Shown: positions 22,322 through 31,490, counted from the stretch's first letter. The stretch: DNA of 38,970 nucleotides from Deltaproteobacteria bacterium (GCA_016929555.1 JAFGIO010000071.1:1-38970), one strand, 5' to 3'. Notes: generated from the sequence alone by a model not told the origin. Translations and numbers: made by a program.

Positions 22322-25294
22322 TCAAAAATCGAGGGGTTGCTGCCAAGCCTTCTTCAGACGTCCGATGTCTTCGTCGATGATGGCGTCCCCTTTTCGTCCC
22401 ATGACCCTGAGACGTCCCTCGGGAAGCACCTCCCCGATCCTTGCGTGGGTGCAGCCTTTCATGATGAGCTCGAAGCGATTTCTGTCGGCCGGATCGATCG
22501 TGACCACAAAGCGGCTCTGGGATTCGGAAAAGAGCAGGGTGTCGTCACGGTCGATGCCCACGGCGGGTACGGAGGAGAGATTCACCGAGAGACCCAGTCC
22601 GCCGGCAAAGGCCGTCTCGGCTATGGCGACACCCAGTCCGCCGTCGGAGCAGTCGTGGCACGATGCCAAGATCCCCCTTTCCATGGCCCGGCCCAGGGCC
22701 CTGTAAAGCTTTCGGGCTGCCGCTACCCGGACGCGGGGGACGCGCCTGCCGATTGTTCCGTGCAGGGCATACCACTCCGATCCGCCCAACTCGTCGTAGG
22801 TCATCCCCAGGACATAGACGAGGTGGCCCGCCGTCTTCGCGTCCATCGTGACGGCCCGCCGGACGTCCTCCATCGTCCCGAGTGTGGAAAAGAGCAGGGT
22901 AGGGGGGATGGAGATCTTCGTGTCCCCGATATGATAGTCGTTTTTCATGCTGTCCTTGCCGGAGATGCAGGGAACGCCGTAGGCCTTCGTGACGTCGTAG
23001 AGGGCCTGGTTGGCCCGGACGAGTTGTGCCAGCTTGTAGCGGCCGTCGGGCGTTTTCTCGGACTGGACGGGGTCGCACCAGCAGAAATTGTCCAATCCTG
23101 CGATCCGGCCGAGCCGGCCGCCCACGGCGATGGTGTTGCGAACGGCCTCGTCGATGGCGCAGGCGGCCATGTGATAGGTGTCGATGTCGCCATAGCGGGG
23201 GCAGATGCCGTTGGCCACGATGACCCCCTCGAAGGAATCGAGCAGCGGCCGGATGACGGCGGCGTCGCTGGGGCCGTCATTGGCGGCCCCCACCAGGGGC
23301 TTGACGACGCTTCCGCCCTGGACCTCATGGTCGTACTGCCTTACGATGGATTCCTTGCTGCAGATATTGAGCCTGCCCAGCATGGCCACAAGCGCCTCGC
23401 CCATGTCGGCGGGTTCGGGAAGAGGGGTTTCTATCAGGCGGGGCGGTTTCCAACGGGCCTCCAGCTCCATCCGGGGCAGTCCCTCGTGGAGAAAGTTCAT
23501 ACCGAGGTAGGCGACCGTCTTTTCGCCGTATCGGACGTGGAACCAGCCGGAATCCGTATAGCGGCCGATGGCGGTGGCCTCGACATCCATCTTCCGCGCG
23601 AGGGAGAAGAAGGACTCTGCCTTTTCCGGGGGAACGGCTAACGTCATTCGCTCCTGGGATTCGGAAATAAGAATCTCCCAGGGGTCGAGACCGGCGTACT
23701 TGAGAGGGGCCTGCTTCAGATCAATCTCGCAGCCGCCGGACAAGCGTGCCGTTTCTCCGACGGAAGAGGAGAGGCCGCCGGCGCCGTTGTCGGTGATGCA
23801 GCGGTAGAGTTCCCGGTCCCTGGCCCCGAGGAGAAAATCGGTCATCTTTTTCTGGGTGATGGGATCGCCGATCTGAACGGCCGTCACGGGCGAGCCCTCG
23901 TGAAGCTCTTCGGAGGAGAAGGTCGCACCGTGAATGCCGTCCTTCCCGATGCGGCCGCCGCACATGACGACCAGGTCCCCCGGCACGATGACCTTTCTGT
24001 GCGTCGGTACGCCCCCGATGCGGGCGGGCATGATCCCGCCCGTTCCGCAGTAGACGAGGGGCTTGCCCAGGTACCTCTCGTCGAAGACGATGCAGCCGTT
24101 GACGGTGGGGATGCCGCTTTTATTGCCGCCGTGTTCGACGCCTTCCCGGACGCCCTCGTAGATCCTGCGGGGGTGGAGGATCCGTTTCGGGAGTTGCCGA
24201 TCGTAGGTGGGTGGGGCAAAGCAGAATACGTCGGTGTTGAAGATGAGCTTCGCCCCCAATCCGGTGCCGAAGGGATCGCGGTTCACGCCCACGATCCCCG
24301 TCAGGGCGCCGCCGTAGGGATCCAGGGCGGAGGGGGAGTTGTGGGTCTCCACCTTGAAGACGAGATTGTAATCGTCGTTAAATTTAATGATGCCGGCATT
24401 GTCCGAGAAGACGGAAAGACACCAGTCCCTTTCACCCATGCGTCGTCGGATCTCTTGTGTCGAGCCCCGTATAAAGGTGTTGAAAAGCGAGTCGATGACC
24501 GCCCGCCTGCCGCGCTCCTTTTCGTAGACGATCCGGCTGTTGAAAATCTTGTGCTTGCAGTGCTCGGACCACGTCTGGGCCAGGCATTCCAGTTCCGCAT
24601 CGGTTATTCGCCTGCCCAGCCCCACCTTTGCCCGCGCATTCAGGACGGACTTGTCACGCAGGTAATCCCTCAGGCTCGTCATCTCGGCAAGATTCAGGGC
24701 CAGGACCCTTTCGCTGCTGATTTTCAGCAGCGTTGCGTCATCCACATCGAGATCGATCTCTTGCGTCTTCGGCTCCCCCTCACCGATCACCCGGGGGATA
24801 TAGGGGGCGATCTGCCGGTTCCAGGTCGCCCCTTCGACGATCGCGCACCTTTCGATGAGTTCGTTTGCCAGGAGATTGACGGTGATGTATTCGGCCTCGG
24901 CACGTCCGAGAGGGCCCCTGAGGAGGTATTGGCGGGAGGTATAGACGTCTAGAGCGGGGGGAGCCTTGTTCCCCAGAAGAAGATTTATGGCCTCCCTGGC
25001 GGTCTTGCCGACGTTGTCGGTAACGCCCGGCCGGAAGCCCACCTCGACAAGCCAGTCGAAACCGGAGGCTATTGGAATGCCGACGCTGTAGCGCTGCGAA
25101 ACGGGGTCTGACAGAGGGCCCCGGGCTGCCGCCGCGAGATCCTCCTCTGCAAGGCTGCCGTCGATGGTGTAAACTTCGACGGTCCGGACGTCATCGACAG
25201 GGATGTGGAGATGCTGAACAATCCTCCTTCGGATCTTCTCGCCCAGTGCGTCCCGTATGCCTTCCCTGAATCCTATCTCTATTCTCACCGCCAT
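22322..25294 (-). CDS. purL: Phosphoribosylformylglycinamidine synthase, synthetase subunit with fused PurS-like N-terminus
   Basis: A 990-residue protein that makes FGAM from FGAR, ATP and ammonia from PurQ. The start MAVRIEIGFREGIRDALGEK is at 25294. Residues 1-45 and about 78-125 form two related PurS-like segments (RIEIGFREG; WLVEVGFRPG), replacing a separate PurS. The PurL core follows, with TWSEHCKHKIFNS as the family hallmark. KFNDDYNLVFKVETHNSPSA is the ATP/Mg region, GISGKDSMKNDYH-type text (CISGKDSMKNDY) marks the second half, and SCHDCSDGGLGVAIAE is near the end. The open frame continues upstream to 26827 on the strand opposite glucokinase, but that part is not coding. The ribosome binding site is weak. 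Purine-operon regulation is not evident. Confidence 0.96.
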   Translation of the reverse strand: MAVRIEIGFREGIRDALGEKIRRRIVQHLHIPVDDVRTVEVYTIDGSLAEEDLAAAARGPLSDPVSQRYSVGIPIASGFDWLVEVGFRPGVTDNVGKTAREAINLLLGNKAPPALDVYTSRQYLLRGPLGRAEAEYITVNLLANELIERCAIVEGATWNRQIAPYIPRVIGEGEPKTQEIDLDVDDATLLKISSERVLALNLAEMTSLRDYLRDKSVLNARAKVGLGRRITDAELECLAQTWSEHCKHKIFNSRIVYEKERGRRAVIDSLFNTFIRGSTQEIRRRMGERDWCLSVFSDNAGIIKFNDDYNLVFKVETHNSPSALDPYGGALTGIVGVNRDPFGTGLGAKLIFNTDVFCFAPPTYDRQLPKRILHPRRIYEGVREGVEHGGNKSGIPTVNGCIVFDERYLGKPLVYCGTGGIMPARIGGVPTHRKVIVPGDLVVMCGGRIGKDGIHGATFSSEELHEGSPVTAVQIGDPITQKKMTDFLLGARDRELYRCITDNGAGGLSSSVGETARLSGGCEIDLKQAPLKYAGLDPWEILISESQERMTLAVPPEKAESFFSLARKMDVEATAIGRYTDSGWFHVRYGEKTVAYLGMNFLHEGLPRMELEARWKPPRLIETPLPEPADMGEALVAMLGRLNICSKESIVRQYDHEVQGGSVVKPLVGAANDGPSDAAVIRPLLDSFEGVIVANGICPRYGDIDTYHMAACAIDEAVRNTIAVGGRLGRIAGLDNFCWCDPVQSEKTPDGRYKLAQLVRANQALYDVTKAYGVPCISGKDSMKNDYHIGDTKISIPPTLLFSTLGTMEDVRRAVTMDAKTAGHLVYVLGMTYDELGGSEWYALHGTIGRRVPRVRVAAARKLYRALGRAMERGILASCHDCSDGGLGVAIAETAFAGGLGLSVNLSSVPAVGIDRDDTLLFSESQSRFVVTIDPADRNRFELIMKGCTHARIGEVLPEGRLRVMGRKGDAIIDEDIGRLKKAWQQPLDF

Positions 25295-25690
25295 GACTTT
25301 GCCTGAGCCCCTTGGTGTTCCAAGCCTGCTTTTTCTCGGGGTATCGGAAAAGCTCCGCGTCCGATGCAGGGTATCTATATCACCTGTCCGCATTTTGCAA
25401 GAGCCTTTCCCTTCGGTGATAAAATGCCTTTCCTCTTCAGCGACGATTCGGGATGATTCAGCAGGTGTATGGACGGATAGTGCATGGATTTCATCATGTT
25501 GATCTCGAAGGTTGTATTCATGGGGCAATTCATGTATTGAATTTCTGAAGATGGTTCTGTATCCGTCCCGTTTTTTGTTGCGAAAGGCCATTCCCGCAAA
25601 AGTCCGGCTCAGGTTGTCCGGCTTTTTTCCGCTCCATACGTTCCCTCGTTCTGCGGGGGTGAACCACATGAAGAAGAAAGGGGAAAGATC
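25295..25690. promoter_or_regulatory. Divergent intergenic region between purL and glk
   Basis: These 396 bases contain no recognisable gene. A weak minus-strand candidate promoter for purL is TTGCAA (25400-25395) with a short 15-base spacer to TATAGA (25379-25374). A weak plus-strand candidate for glk is TTGAAT with a 17-base spacer to TATCCG near 25540-25570. No riboswitch or PurR-like box was recognised. Confidence 0.35.
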
Positions 25691-26680
25691 ATGTTGCTGG
25701 TTGGCGACATAGGAGGCACAAAAACCATCCTGGCGGTCATCGATCCGCAGAGAGGTTCCCGCAATCCCTTGGCAAAAGCGACCTTTGCCAATGCGGATTT
25801 TGCCTCCCTCGATGCCGTTATTGACATGTTCTTGAGGGATATCGATATTCCCATAAGGCATGCAGTAATGGGGGTGGCCGGTCCCGTTGAAAAGGGTCCC
25901 TTCCAGCTCACGAACCTGCCATGGGTCGTCGATGCGGGGAACCTGCGCCGCAAATTCAAGCTCCGCTCTGTCAGGATATTGAATGACCTCGAGGCTACCG
26001 CAGCGGCCGTACCCCATCTGTTGCCCGAAGAGGTTTTCACGCTTCTGGACGGCGAGGTTGCACAGGAGGGGAATATGGCTGTCCTGGCGCCCGGAACGGG
26101 CTTGGGAGAGGCCTTCATTACCTGGGAGGGTGGAAACTGCCATGTCCATGCCTCCGAGGGGGGGCATGCCGACTTCGGTCCCCGGAATGCTCTCCAGAGG
26201 GAACTGCTCGGCAGCCTGCAGGAACGGTTCGATCATGTGGGCTACGAGATGGTTTGCTCGGGTCCGGGCATCGCGAGGATTTATGAATTCTTGAAGAAAA
26301 GCAACCCCGCGGCGGAACCGCCTTGGCTTTCGGATCGTCTGCGGAACGTGCAGGACCCCACGCCGGTCATCGTGGAGGCGGCCTTGGACCGCCAAAATCC
26401 CGTGATGCTCTGCCTGGAGTCCATCGGCGTCTTTGTTTCCATTTTGGCTGCGGAAGCGGGCAACCTTGCCCTGAAGGTTCTCGCGACAAGGGGCGTCTAT
26501 CTGGCGGGCGGAATCATTCCCCGGATCCTGCCGATCCTGAAAAAGAATCAATTTGAAGCGGCCTTCAGGGGCAAGGGCAAGCTTTCGGCGGTCCTTTTGC
26601 CTGTTCCCGTGTATGTCATCCTGAATACAGGCATCGTCCTTTTGGGTGCGGGTTTGAAGGGGCTTCGGGATTGTTATTGA
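25691..26680 (+). CDS. glk: Glucokinase
   Basis: A 329-residue Glk-family enzyme that phosphorylates glucose to glucose-6-phosphate with ATP. It starts at the ATG at 25691 with a GGGGAAAG site. DIGGTKT (6-12) is the phosphate-1 motif. The NLPWVVDAG and LNDLEATAAAV blocks form the sugar site (catalytic Asp in LNDLEA). LAPGTGLGEAF is phosphate-2, and SEGGHADFGP is the Glk-specific segment. The length is normal for the family. It stands alone, divergent from purL. In an apparently acid-degrading syntroph it would serve storage-sugar or gluconeogenic turnover; this is inference. Confidence 0.94.
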   Translation: MLLVGDIGGTKTILAVIDPQRGSRNPLAKATFANADFASLDAVIDMFLRDIDIPIRHAVMGVAGPVEKGPFQLTNLPWVVDAGNLRRKFKLRSVRILNDLEATAAAVPHLLPEEVFTLLDGEVAQEGNMAVLAPGTGLGEAFITWEGGNCHVHASEGGHADFGPRNALQRELLGSLQERFDHVGYEMVCSGPGIARIYEFLKKSNPAAEPPWLSDRLRNVQDPTPVIVEAALDRQNPVMLCLESIGVFVSILAAEAGNLALKVLATRGVYLAGGIIPRILPILKKNQFEAAFRGKGKLSAVLLPVPVYVILNTGIVLLGAGLKGLRDCY

Positions 26681-26843
26681 ACCAGGGGGATAATGTTCCA
26701 ACACTTTATAGTAAATGCGTAGCTTCCGACCGAACCGTTCCCATGATTTTGAAAGAGCTTCTTCCTTACGTGTCCCAGATCTGGAAGAATTTTCGCCTCT
26801 TAATATTGTCACAGGATCCGATGGCAATGGGAAAAATATACAA

Positions 26844-26906
26844 TTGACGGATCGTTTTCCATGTGCTATGTCTTTTTTGGTAGAAAAGAGCTTTTATGAC
26901 TCTTTT
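26844..26906 (+). promoter_or_regulatory. Candidate promoter and inverted repeat upstream of wtpA
   Basis: TTGACG (26844-26849) is followed after 17 bases by TATGTC (26867-26872) with a TG extension just before it. Immediately downstream is a perfect inverted repeat AAAAGAG-N9-CTCTTTT (26884-26890 and 26900-26906), which would lie near the transcript start and could bind a metal-responsive repressor. No Moco/Tuco riboswitch or ModE box was recognised in 26681-26932. Confidence 0.45.
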
Positions 26907-26932
26907 ATATTTCTTGTAAGGGAGGATAAGCA

Positions 26933-27922
26933 ATGAGAATGCATTTTGTTAAAAAAACCTTCGCCTTTCTTTTTGTCTTGACCATTGTTGCCTTCGTGAC
27001 AACTCCGAGCGCCTTGGGAGAGCCGAAGGGGACCCTTGTCATGTTCCATGCGGGAAGCTTGACCATGCCCTTTGAGACCATGGAAAAGGAATTCGAAGCC
27101 CGCTATCCCGGTGTTGACCTGCAGCGTGAGGCGAGCGGCAGCCAAGCGGCGGCGCGCAAAATAAGCGATTTGAAAAAACCTTGCGATATCATGGCATCGG
27201 CTGATTTCAAAGTCATCGACAAGCTTCTCATTCCCAAGTATGCCGACTGGAATATCCGTTTTGCCACCAATCAGCTCGTTCTCTGTTACACGGACAAGAG
27301 CAGATATGCGAGCGAAGTGAACGCCAGGAATTGGTACAACATTTTACAGCGGAAGGGTGTGATCTGGGGCCATTCCGATCCAAACCTCGATCCCTGCGGA
27401 TACCGGTCCCTGATGGTTCTCCAGCTCGCAGAGAAGTACTACAAGAAACCCGGACTCTACGACAAGATTGTTGCCAACCGTCCACAGGCCAATATCCGGC
27501 CTAAATCGGTCGAGCTGGTCTCCCTGCTCCAGACCGGCAATATGGATTACGCCTGGGAATATCTTTCCGTTGCGGTGCAGCATGGACTCAAATATGTGGA
27601 GCTTCCCGACGAGATCAACCTGGGCAACTATCAGTATGACGATTTCTATTCCCAGGCCGTCGTGCAGGTCACAGGGAAAAAACCGGGTGAATATATGGAA
27701 ATGAGGGGCGGTTCGGTCACGTACGGAATCACCCTCATCAAGGACGCCCCAAACAGGGAAGCGGCCGTTGCATTCCTCAAGTATATGCTCGATCCCAAAG
27801 GCGGATTGAAGGTATTGAAAGATCAGGGACAGCCGCCCTTTATTCCCTGCCGGGTTCCCACGGAAACGATGAAGACCCTTCTCCCCAAAGAGCTGAAGGG
27901 GCTGGTGGAAATAAAGGATTGA
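26933..27922 (+). CDS. wtpA: Tungstate/molybdate-binding protein of an ABC importer (WtpA type)
   Basis: A 329-residue periplasmic binding protein. The signal peptide (about residues 1-30) starts [20 protein letters not shown] and is probably cleaved after SALG. The mature part opens [19 protein letters not shown], which is the WtpA pattern (F-H-A-G-S-L-x-x-P), with the Ser of HAGSL contacting the oxyanion. [15 protein letters not shown] supplies further contacts, then [18 protein letters not shown] and [11 protein letters not shown]. These blocks distinguish WtpA from ModA, and WtpA proteins bind tungstate very tightly. The start ATG has GGGAGG 7 bases upstream. First gene of the wtpABC operon. 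Confidence 0.93.
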   Translation: MRMHFVKKTFAFLFVLTIVAFVTTPSALGEPKGTLVMFHAGSLTMPFETMEKEFEARYPGVDLQREASGSQAAARKISDLKKPCDIMASADFKVIDKLLIPKYADWNIRFATNQLVLCYTDKSRYASEVNARNWYNILQRKGVIWGHSDPNLDPCGYRSLMVLQLAEKYYKKPGLYDKIVANRPQANIRPKSVELVSLLQTGNMDYAWEYLSVAVQHGLKYVELPDEINLGNYQYDDFYSQAVVQVTGKKPGEYMEMRGGSVTYGITLIKDAPNREAAVAFLKYMLDPKGGLKVLKDQGQPPFIPCRVPTETMKTLLPKELKGLVEIKD

Positions 27923-27935
27923 AGGCCGCACCGTC

Positions 27936-28721
27936 ATGGTGAGGAGGGAGCCGTTCTATTGGGTTTCGATGTCGTGCGGCATAATGGTGCTGGCATTCAT
28001 TCTCCTGCCGCTCGCCGAAATGCTGACGGCTCCCTCAGCCGCCATGCTCCAAGAGACGCTCAAAGACAAAAATGTCATCAGCTCGATCCGGTTGAGCATA
28101 ACCACAGCCTTGTCCGCAGCCGGCATATCGTTCGTGGTCGGAACACCTCTGGCTTATGTATTGGCCCGGACGCAGTTTAGAGGCAAGCACCTCATCGAGA
28201 GTATCATCGACCTGCCCATCGTAATCCCCCATCCCGTGGTAGGCATCGCCATTCTAAGCGTAGCCGGGAAGAACCACTGGCTGGGCGAGATCCTGAGCGA
28301 TCTTGGCATCAGGATCATGGGCAGCCCCACGGGCATCATCACCGTTCTCACCTTTGTAGGCATGCCTTTCTACATCAATGCGGTCAAGTCCGGGATCGAG
28401 GCCATATCCCCCCGGCTGGAAAACGTATCGCGGAGCCTCGGCGCTCCCCTGTGGAGTACCTTCGCACGGATCACCTTTCCCCTGGCTTGGCGAAGCATTT
28501 TGGTGGGATTCATCATGTGCTGCGCCCGTGCCATCAGCGAGTTCGGGGCCGTCGTCGTGGTTGCCTATCACCCGATGATTGCTCCGGTGCTCATCTATGA
28601 ACGGTATGAGGGATACGGACTCAAGTATTCACAACCTGTAGCGGTGTGGCTGATCCTCGTATGCCTGACGTTGTTTTTGGTGCTGAGGATCCTTGCCCTC
28701 CCGCGAAAGAAGACGGCATGA
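27936..28721 (+). CDS. wtpB: Tungstate/molybdate ABC transporter permease
   Basis: A 261-residue inner-membrane permease with about six hydrophobic helices. The cytoplasmic coupling motif, EAA-type, is seen in ENVSRSLGAPLWSTFARITF followed by PLAWRSILVG (E-x-x-x-x-L-G-A-x12-I-x-L-P), which docks on the ATPase. LPIVIPHPVVGIAIL matches the conserved periplasm-facing strand of ModB/WtpB permeases. It lies 13 bases after wtpA and overlaps wtpC by 4 bases (ATGA). The ATG at 27936 lies close to the wtpA stop and has only a modest ribosome binding site, consistent with coupling. Confidence 0.92.
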   Translation: MVRREPFYWVSMSCGIMVLAFILLPLAEMLTAPSAAMLQETLKDKNVISSIRLSITTALSAAGISFVVGTPLAYVLARTQFRGKHLIESIIDLPIVIPHPVVGIAILSVAGKNHWLGEILSDLGIRIMGSPTGIITVLTFVGMPFYINAVKSGIEAISPRLENVSRSLGAPLWSTFARITFPLAWRSILVGFIMCCARAISEFGAVVVVAYHPMIAPVLIYERYEGYGLKYSQPVAVWLILVCLTLFLVLRILALPRKKTA

Positions 28722-29755
28722 TCAAGATCGAAGGGCTCAACGTGCACCTCGGTGAATTCCGCTTGAAGAACATCGATCTCTCCCTTGACGAGGGGGATTT
28801 CTTCGTCCTCATGGGGCCCACCGGCGCGGGGAAAACCGTCTTGCTGGAGGCCATTGCCGGATTGGTTCCCGTTCTTGGAGGAAGCATCTCGATAGGCGGC
28901 AGGGATGTCACCCGATTGCCGCCGGAGCAGCGGGGCGTCGGCATCATGTATCAGGATTACGCCTTGTTTCCCCACCTGACGGTTTCCCAGAACATCAAGT
29001 TCGGCCTGCGCTACCACAAGCATGATCGGGAATCCGCAGGGAAGCGGTTTCAGAAGTTTGTTGACGATCTCGGCATTGGTCTCCTTCTCCAAAGGCGTCC
29101 CGAGACGCTCAGCGGGGGAGAACTTCAGAGAGTGGCGCTGGCACGGGCTCTCATGGTGGAGCCCCGGGTCATCCTCCTGGACGAGCCGCTTTCCGCGCTC
29201 GATCAGGGCTTCAGGGAGGAGATCCGGCTACTGCTCAAGCAGATTCACAGAAGCTCACACATCACCTTTTTCATGGTGACACACGATTTTTCCGAGGCGC
29301 TGACCCTTGCAGACAAGGCGTCCATCATGAACAACGGCGCTATCGTGCAGACCGGATCGGTGAAGGATATTTTTCAAAAGCCTTCTTCATCCTTTGTAGC
29401 CGATTTCGTAGGCATGAAGAACATCTTTCCGGCCGACTTCGACGGAGACACGGCAACCGTGGGCAGCCTCACCATTCAGCTTCCCCGCCCACGAAACAAG
29501 GAAAGCGGCCACATCGCGGTCCGTCCAGAGGACATCGTAGTCAGCCTGAAACCTCTGAGGTCGAGCATCCGCAATTCATTTGCGGGCACGATCAGGGGTA
29601 TTATCGATCAGGGTTTTCTGTACGAGATTCACATCAATGTGGAGAATCGTGTCTTCAAGTCCCTCGTAACCAAGGGTTCGGCGGTCGATCTTGGCTTGGA
29701 TATCGGTACGGACGTGCAGATCTCGTTTAAGTCGACCGCTGTCCACATCTTCTGA
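28718..29755 (+). CDS. wtpC: Tungstate/molybdate ABC transporter ATP-binding protein with TOBE domain
   Basis: A 345-residue ATPase. Walker A is GPTGAGKT (33-40), the Q-loop is YQDYALFP, the signature is LSGGELQ (131-137) and Walker B is VILLDEP (151-157) followed by the H-loop TH of MVTHDF. The C-terminal 110 residues, with IAVRPEDIVVS and FAGTIRGIIDQG, form a TOBE/Mop-like domain that can bind the oxyanion and inhibit the transporter. I take the ATG at 28718, overlapping the wtpB stop by 4 bases. A longer frame from 28646 would extend into wtpB and lacks a ribosome binding site. Tungstate supply fits formate dehydrogenases and aldehyde oxidoreductases common in syntrophs. Confidence 0.93.
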   Translation: MIKIEGLNVHLGEFRLKNIDLSLDEGDFFVLMGPTGAGKTVLLEAIAGLVPVLGGSISIGGRDVTRLPPEQRGVGIMYQDYALFPHLTVSQNIKFGLRYHKHDRESAGKRFQKFVDDLGIGLLLQRRPETLSGGELQRVALARALMVEPRVILLDEPLSALDQGFREEIRLLLKQIHRSSHITFFMVTHDFSEALTLADKASIMNNGAIVQTGSVKDIFQKPSSSFVADFVGMKNIFPADFDGDTATVGSLTIQLPRPRNKESGHIAVRPEDIVVSLKPLRSSIRNSFAGTIRGIIDQGFLYEIHINVENRVFKSLVTKGSAVDLGLDIGTDVQISFKSTAVHIF

Positions 29756-29786
29756 AAGGTCTCAACCGATACCGTACAGTACCCTC

Positions 29787-30647
29787 TTATTTTTCCGGAA
29801 AGGGGGGTTCATTCCACCAGGGATAAAAATCGGGCATTTGGGTACTGGGTTTCATCGTGAAACAGGGTGGGCGTTTTTCCACGAATGCAGCCCCGCCTTC
29901 CCTGGTGTCATCGGAGCCGAACATGGCCGTCAGGCTTCTGGATTCGAGGATGTGTGCCGACATGGGGTGATCTTCCGTCAGCATTTTCCAGAGCATCTGT
30001 CGTGCCAGGGCCGTGGATATCGCCGAGGTATTGTCCGCAATCTCATGGGCGATCTGTTTGGCTGTGGGCATCAACTCCTCGGGGGGAACGACGCGGCTGA
30101 AGAGTCCCATTTCCAGTCCTTCCCGGGCCGTGAACAGTCTTCCGGTGAGAATCAGTTCCGCAGCCTTGCTGACGCCTACGATCCGGGGAAGAAAATAGGT
30201 GCAGCAGCCTTCCGGAACGATGCCCCGCCGGTTAAAGATGAATCCTATCTTGGTGGCGGATTCCGAAGCGATCCTTACATCCATGGCCATGGTCATCGTT
30301 ATGCCCACGCCCACCGCGGGACCGTTGATGGCGGCGATAACCGGTTTTTTCATGTCGAAGATCCGCAAGGTGACTCGACCTGCCGTATCCCTGACCAGTT
30401 TCGGCTTATCGGCGCCCTCATCGGGCATACGGAACCCGCCGGCGCTCAAATCCGCACCGGCACAATAAGCCCTTCCTGCGCCCGTAAAAATGACGACACG
30501 CACATCGTCGTCATTGTCGGCCCTATCCAGGGCGTCCAGGATGTTCTGCATCATGACCAGTGTCCAGGCATTGAGCAGTTCCGGCCTGTTCAGGGTGATG
30601 ACGGCGATACGGTCGTCAACCTCGTAGATAATCTGCTCGAACTTCAT
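29787..30647 (-). CDS. Enoyl-CoA hydratase/isomerase family protein
   Basis: A 286-residue crotonase-fold enzyme. The oxyanion-hole segments GRAYCAGADLS and NGPAVGVGITMTMAMD are clear. At the two usual catalytic positions it has GIVPEGCCTYFLPRIVG, which keeps one Glu, with Cys-Cys where hydratases usually have a Gly-Ala or second Glu environment. This weakens a simple hydratase call; isomerase or other CoA chemistry is possible. The C-terminal 25 residues (PSTQMPDFYPWWNEPPFPEK) extend past the core. The start ATG at 30647 has GGAGG 9 bases upstream. It follows the winged-helix protein gene after 24 bases. Confidence 0.88.
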   Translation of the reverse strand: MKFEQIIYEVDDRIAVITLNRPELLNAWTLVMMQNILDALDRADNDDDVRVVIFTGAGRAYCAGADLSAGGFRMPDEGADKPKLVRDTAGRVTLRIFDMKKPVIAAINGPAVGVGITMTMAMDVRIASESATKIGFIFNRRGIVPEGCCTYFLPRIVGVSKAAELILTGRLFTAREGLEMGLFSRVVPPEELMPTAKQIAHEIADNTSAISTALARQMLWKMLTEDHPMSAHILESRSLTAMFGSDDTREGGAAFVEKRPPCFTMKPSTQMPDFYPWWNEPPFPEK

Positions 30648-30671
30648 TTCGGTCTACCTCCGGTTGGGCCT

Positions 30672-31181
30672 TTATACCCAAACATAGGATCCGTCGTCCT
30701 CCTTGCGGATCTTTCCTTCCCTTTCCGCTTCCCTGATGATCGCCTCGATCTGCCGGTCGCTCAATCCGAACTTCTCTTTTAATGATGCGATGGAAATTTT
30801 CTCCGGGGTTTCTTTCATGTGAACGAAGACCTGTTCTCTGTGCGGCGCTCCGCCAGTCTTCCGAATGTATTTCCGGACAGGCGGTCGTTTTTCTTTGAAG
30901 GTTTGATGCACCGGGGCGATACTCGTAGATTCTGCAGGCTGTTGATCATGAGATTTCGTGTCTTCGGCCATCCCGATCTCTTCGACGGGCTTCTCCTCTG
31001 GACTGTCACGGAAGGATGGGGGCTCCTCGGCTTTCGGTTCGAGGAATGATCTCGGTTTTCTTGTTTTGAAGCTCGATGCCAAAAGATCGCTGATCACGTA
31101 GAAATTTTCCTCGATAAAGGATTCGGTTCCCTCGATCTCCACTTCATTTGTAACCGGATTAAATCTGATTTTCGATACCAT
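30672..31181 (-). CDS. Hypothetical protein with C-terminal winged-helix-like segment
   Basis: A 169-residue protein without a family I can name. I take the ATG at 31181 (MVSKIRFNPVTNEVEIEG), with AAGGGA upstream; an ATG at 31220 has no site. The N-terminal 45 residues look like a small beta-rich domain. Residues 46-115 are low-complexity, charged and Pro/Glu-rich, so a flexible linker. The last 40 residues, KISIASLKEKFGLSDRQIEA then EGKIRKEDDGSYVWV, look like a winged-helix DNA-binding fold ending in a beta wing. It is co-oriented with the enoyl-CoA hydratase (24 bases) and may regulate or bind something in that locus; this is inference. Confidence 0.7.
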   Translation of the reverse strand: MVSKIRFNPVTNEVEIEGTESFIEENFYVISDLLASSFKTRKPRSFLEPKAEEPPSFRDSPEEKPVEEIGMAEDTKSHDQQPAESTSIAPVHQTFKEKRPPVRKYIRKTGGAPHREQVFVHMKETPEKISIASLKEKFGLSDRQIEAIIREAEREGKIRKEDDGSYVWV

Positions 31182-31410
31182 GCTTTTTTCCCTTGGTCGT
31201 TTCAGAGATGAATTTCCCATCCGCTTTTGGCGCCCGATGGTATGGTACAGTGAAACCGAAGAAGGTCATCCGTGATGAATTTGCGCGTCAATGAAAAAAA
31301 CCGGAAAATCTGAGGACACCGACCCCATGTATGTGTAAGAGATGTCTTGAGACAGCCCTGATTCTGAGGAAGGGCCGCCTATCCGTTGGCTTACAAGAGC
31401 ACGACTCTAG

Positions 31411-31439
31411 ACTAAACGTAAAAGGACGCTTTTGTCAAC
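31411..31439 (-). promoter_or_regulatory. Candidate promoter for the winged-helix/hydratase genes
   Basis: On the minus strand TTGACA (31439-31434) is followed after 17 bases by TTTAGT (31416-31411). It would leave a leader of about 225 bases. Confidence 0.4.
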
Positions 31440-31443
31440 TCAT

Positions 31444-31490
31444 TAAGAAAACGGGGTTCCCGGATTCCCGCATGCGCAGGAATCCCCTTG
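31444..31490 (-). terminator. Hairpin with T-run downstream of citrate synthase (also a dispersed-type palindrome)
   Basis: On the minus strand GGATTCC and GGAATCC (31485-31479 and 31468-31462) form a 7-bp stem around GCGCATGC, followed by GGGAACCCCGTTTTCTT. It lies 57 bases after the stop. The core resembles a widely dispersed bacterial palindrome, so it may be a repeat acting as a terminator. Confidence 0.5.

Noticed and set aside
25295-26827. A 511-codon open stretch on the minus strand continuous with purL, opposite glk
   Set aside because: It is antisense to an intact glucokinase and has no motif. PurL families begin at MAVRIEIG, so this is a shadow of GC-rich coding sequence.
26681-26932. 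Possible molybdenum/tungsten cofactor riboswitch before wtpA
   Set aside because: Conserved riboswitch segments could not be recognised, and only a small inverted repeat is present.
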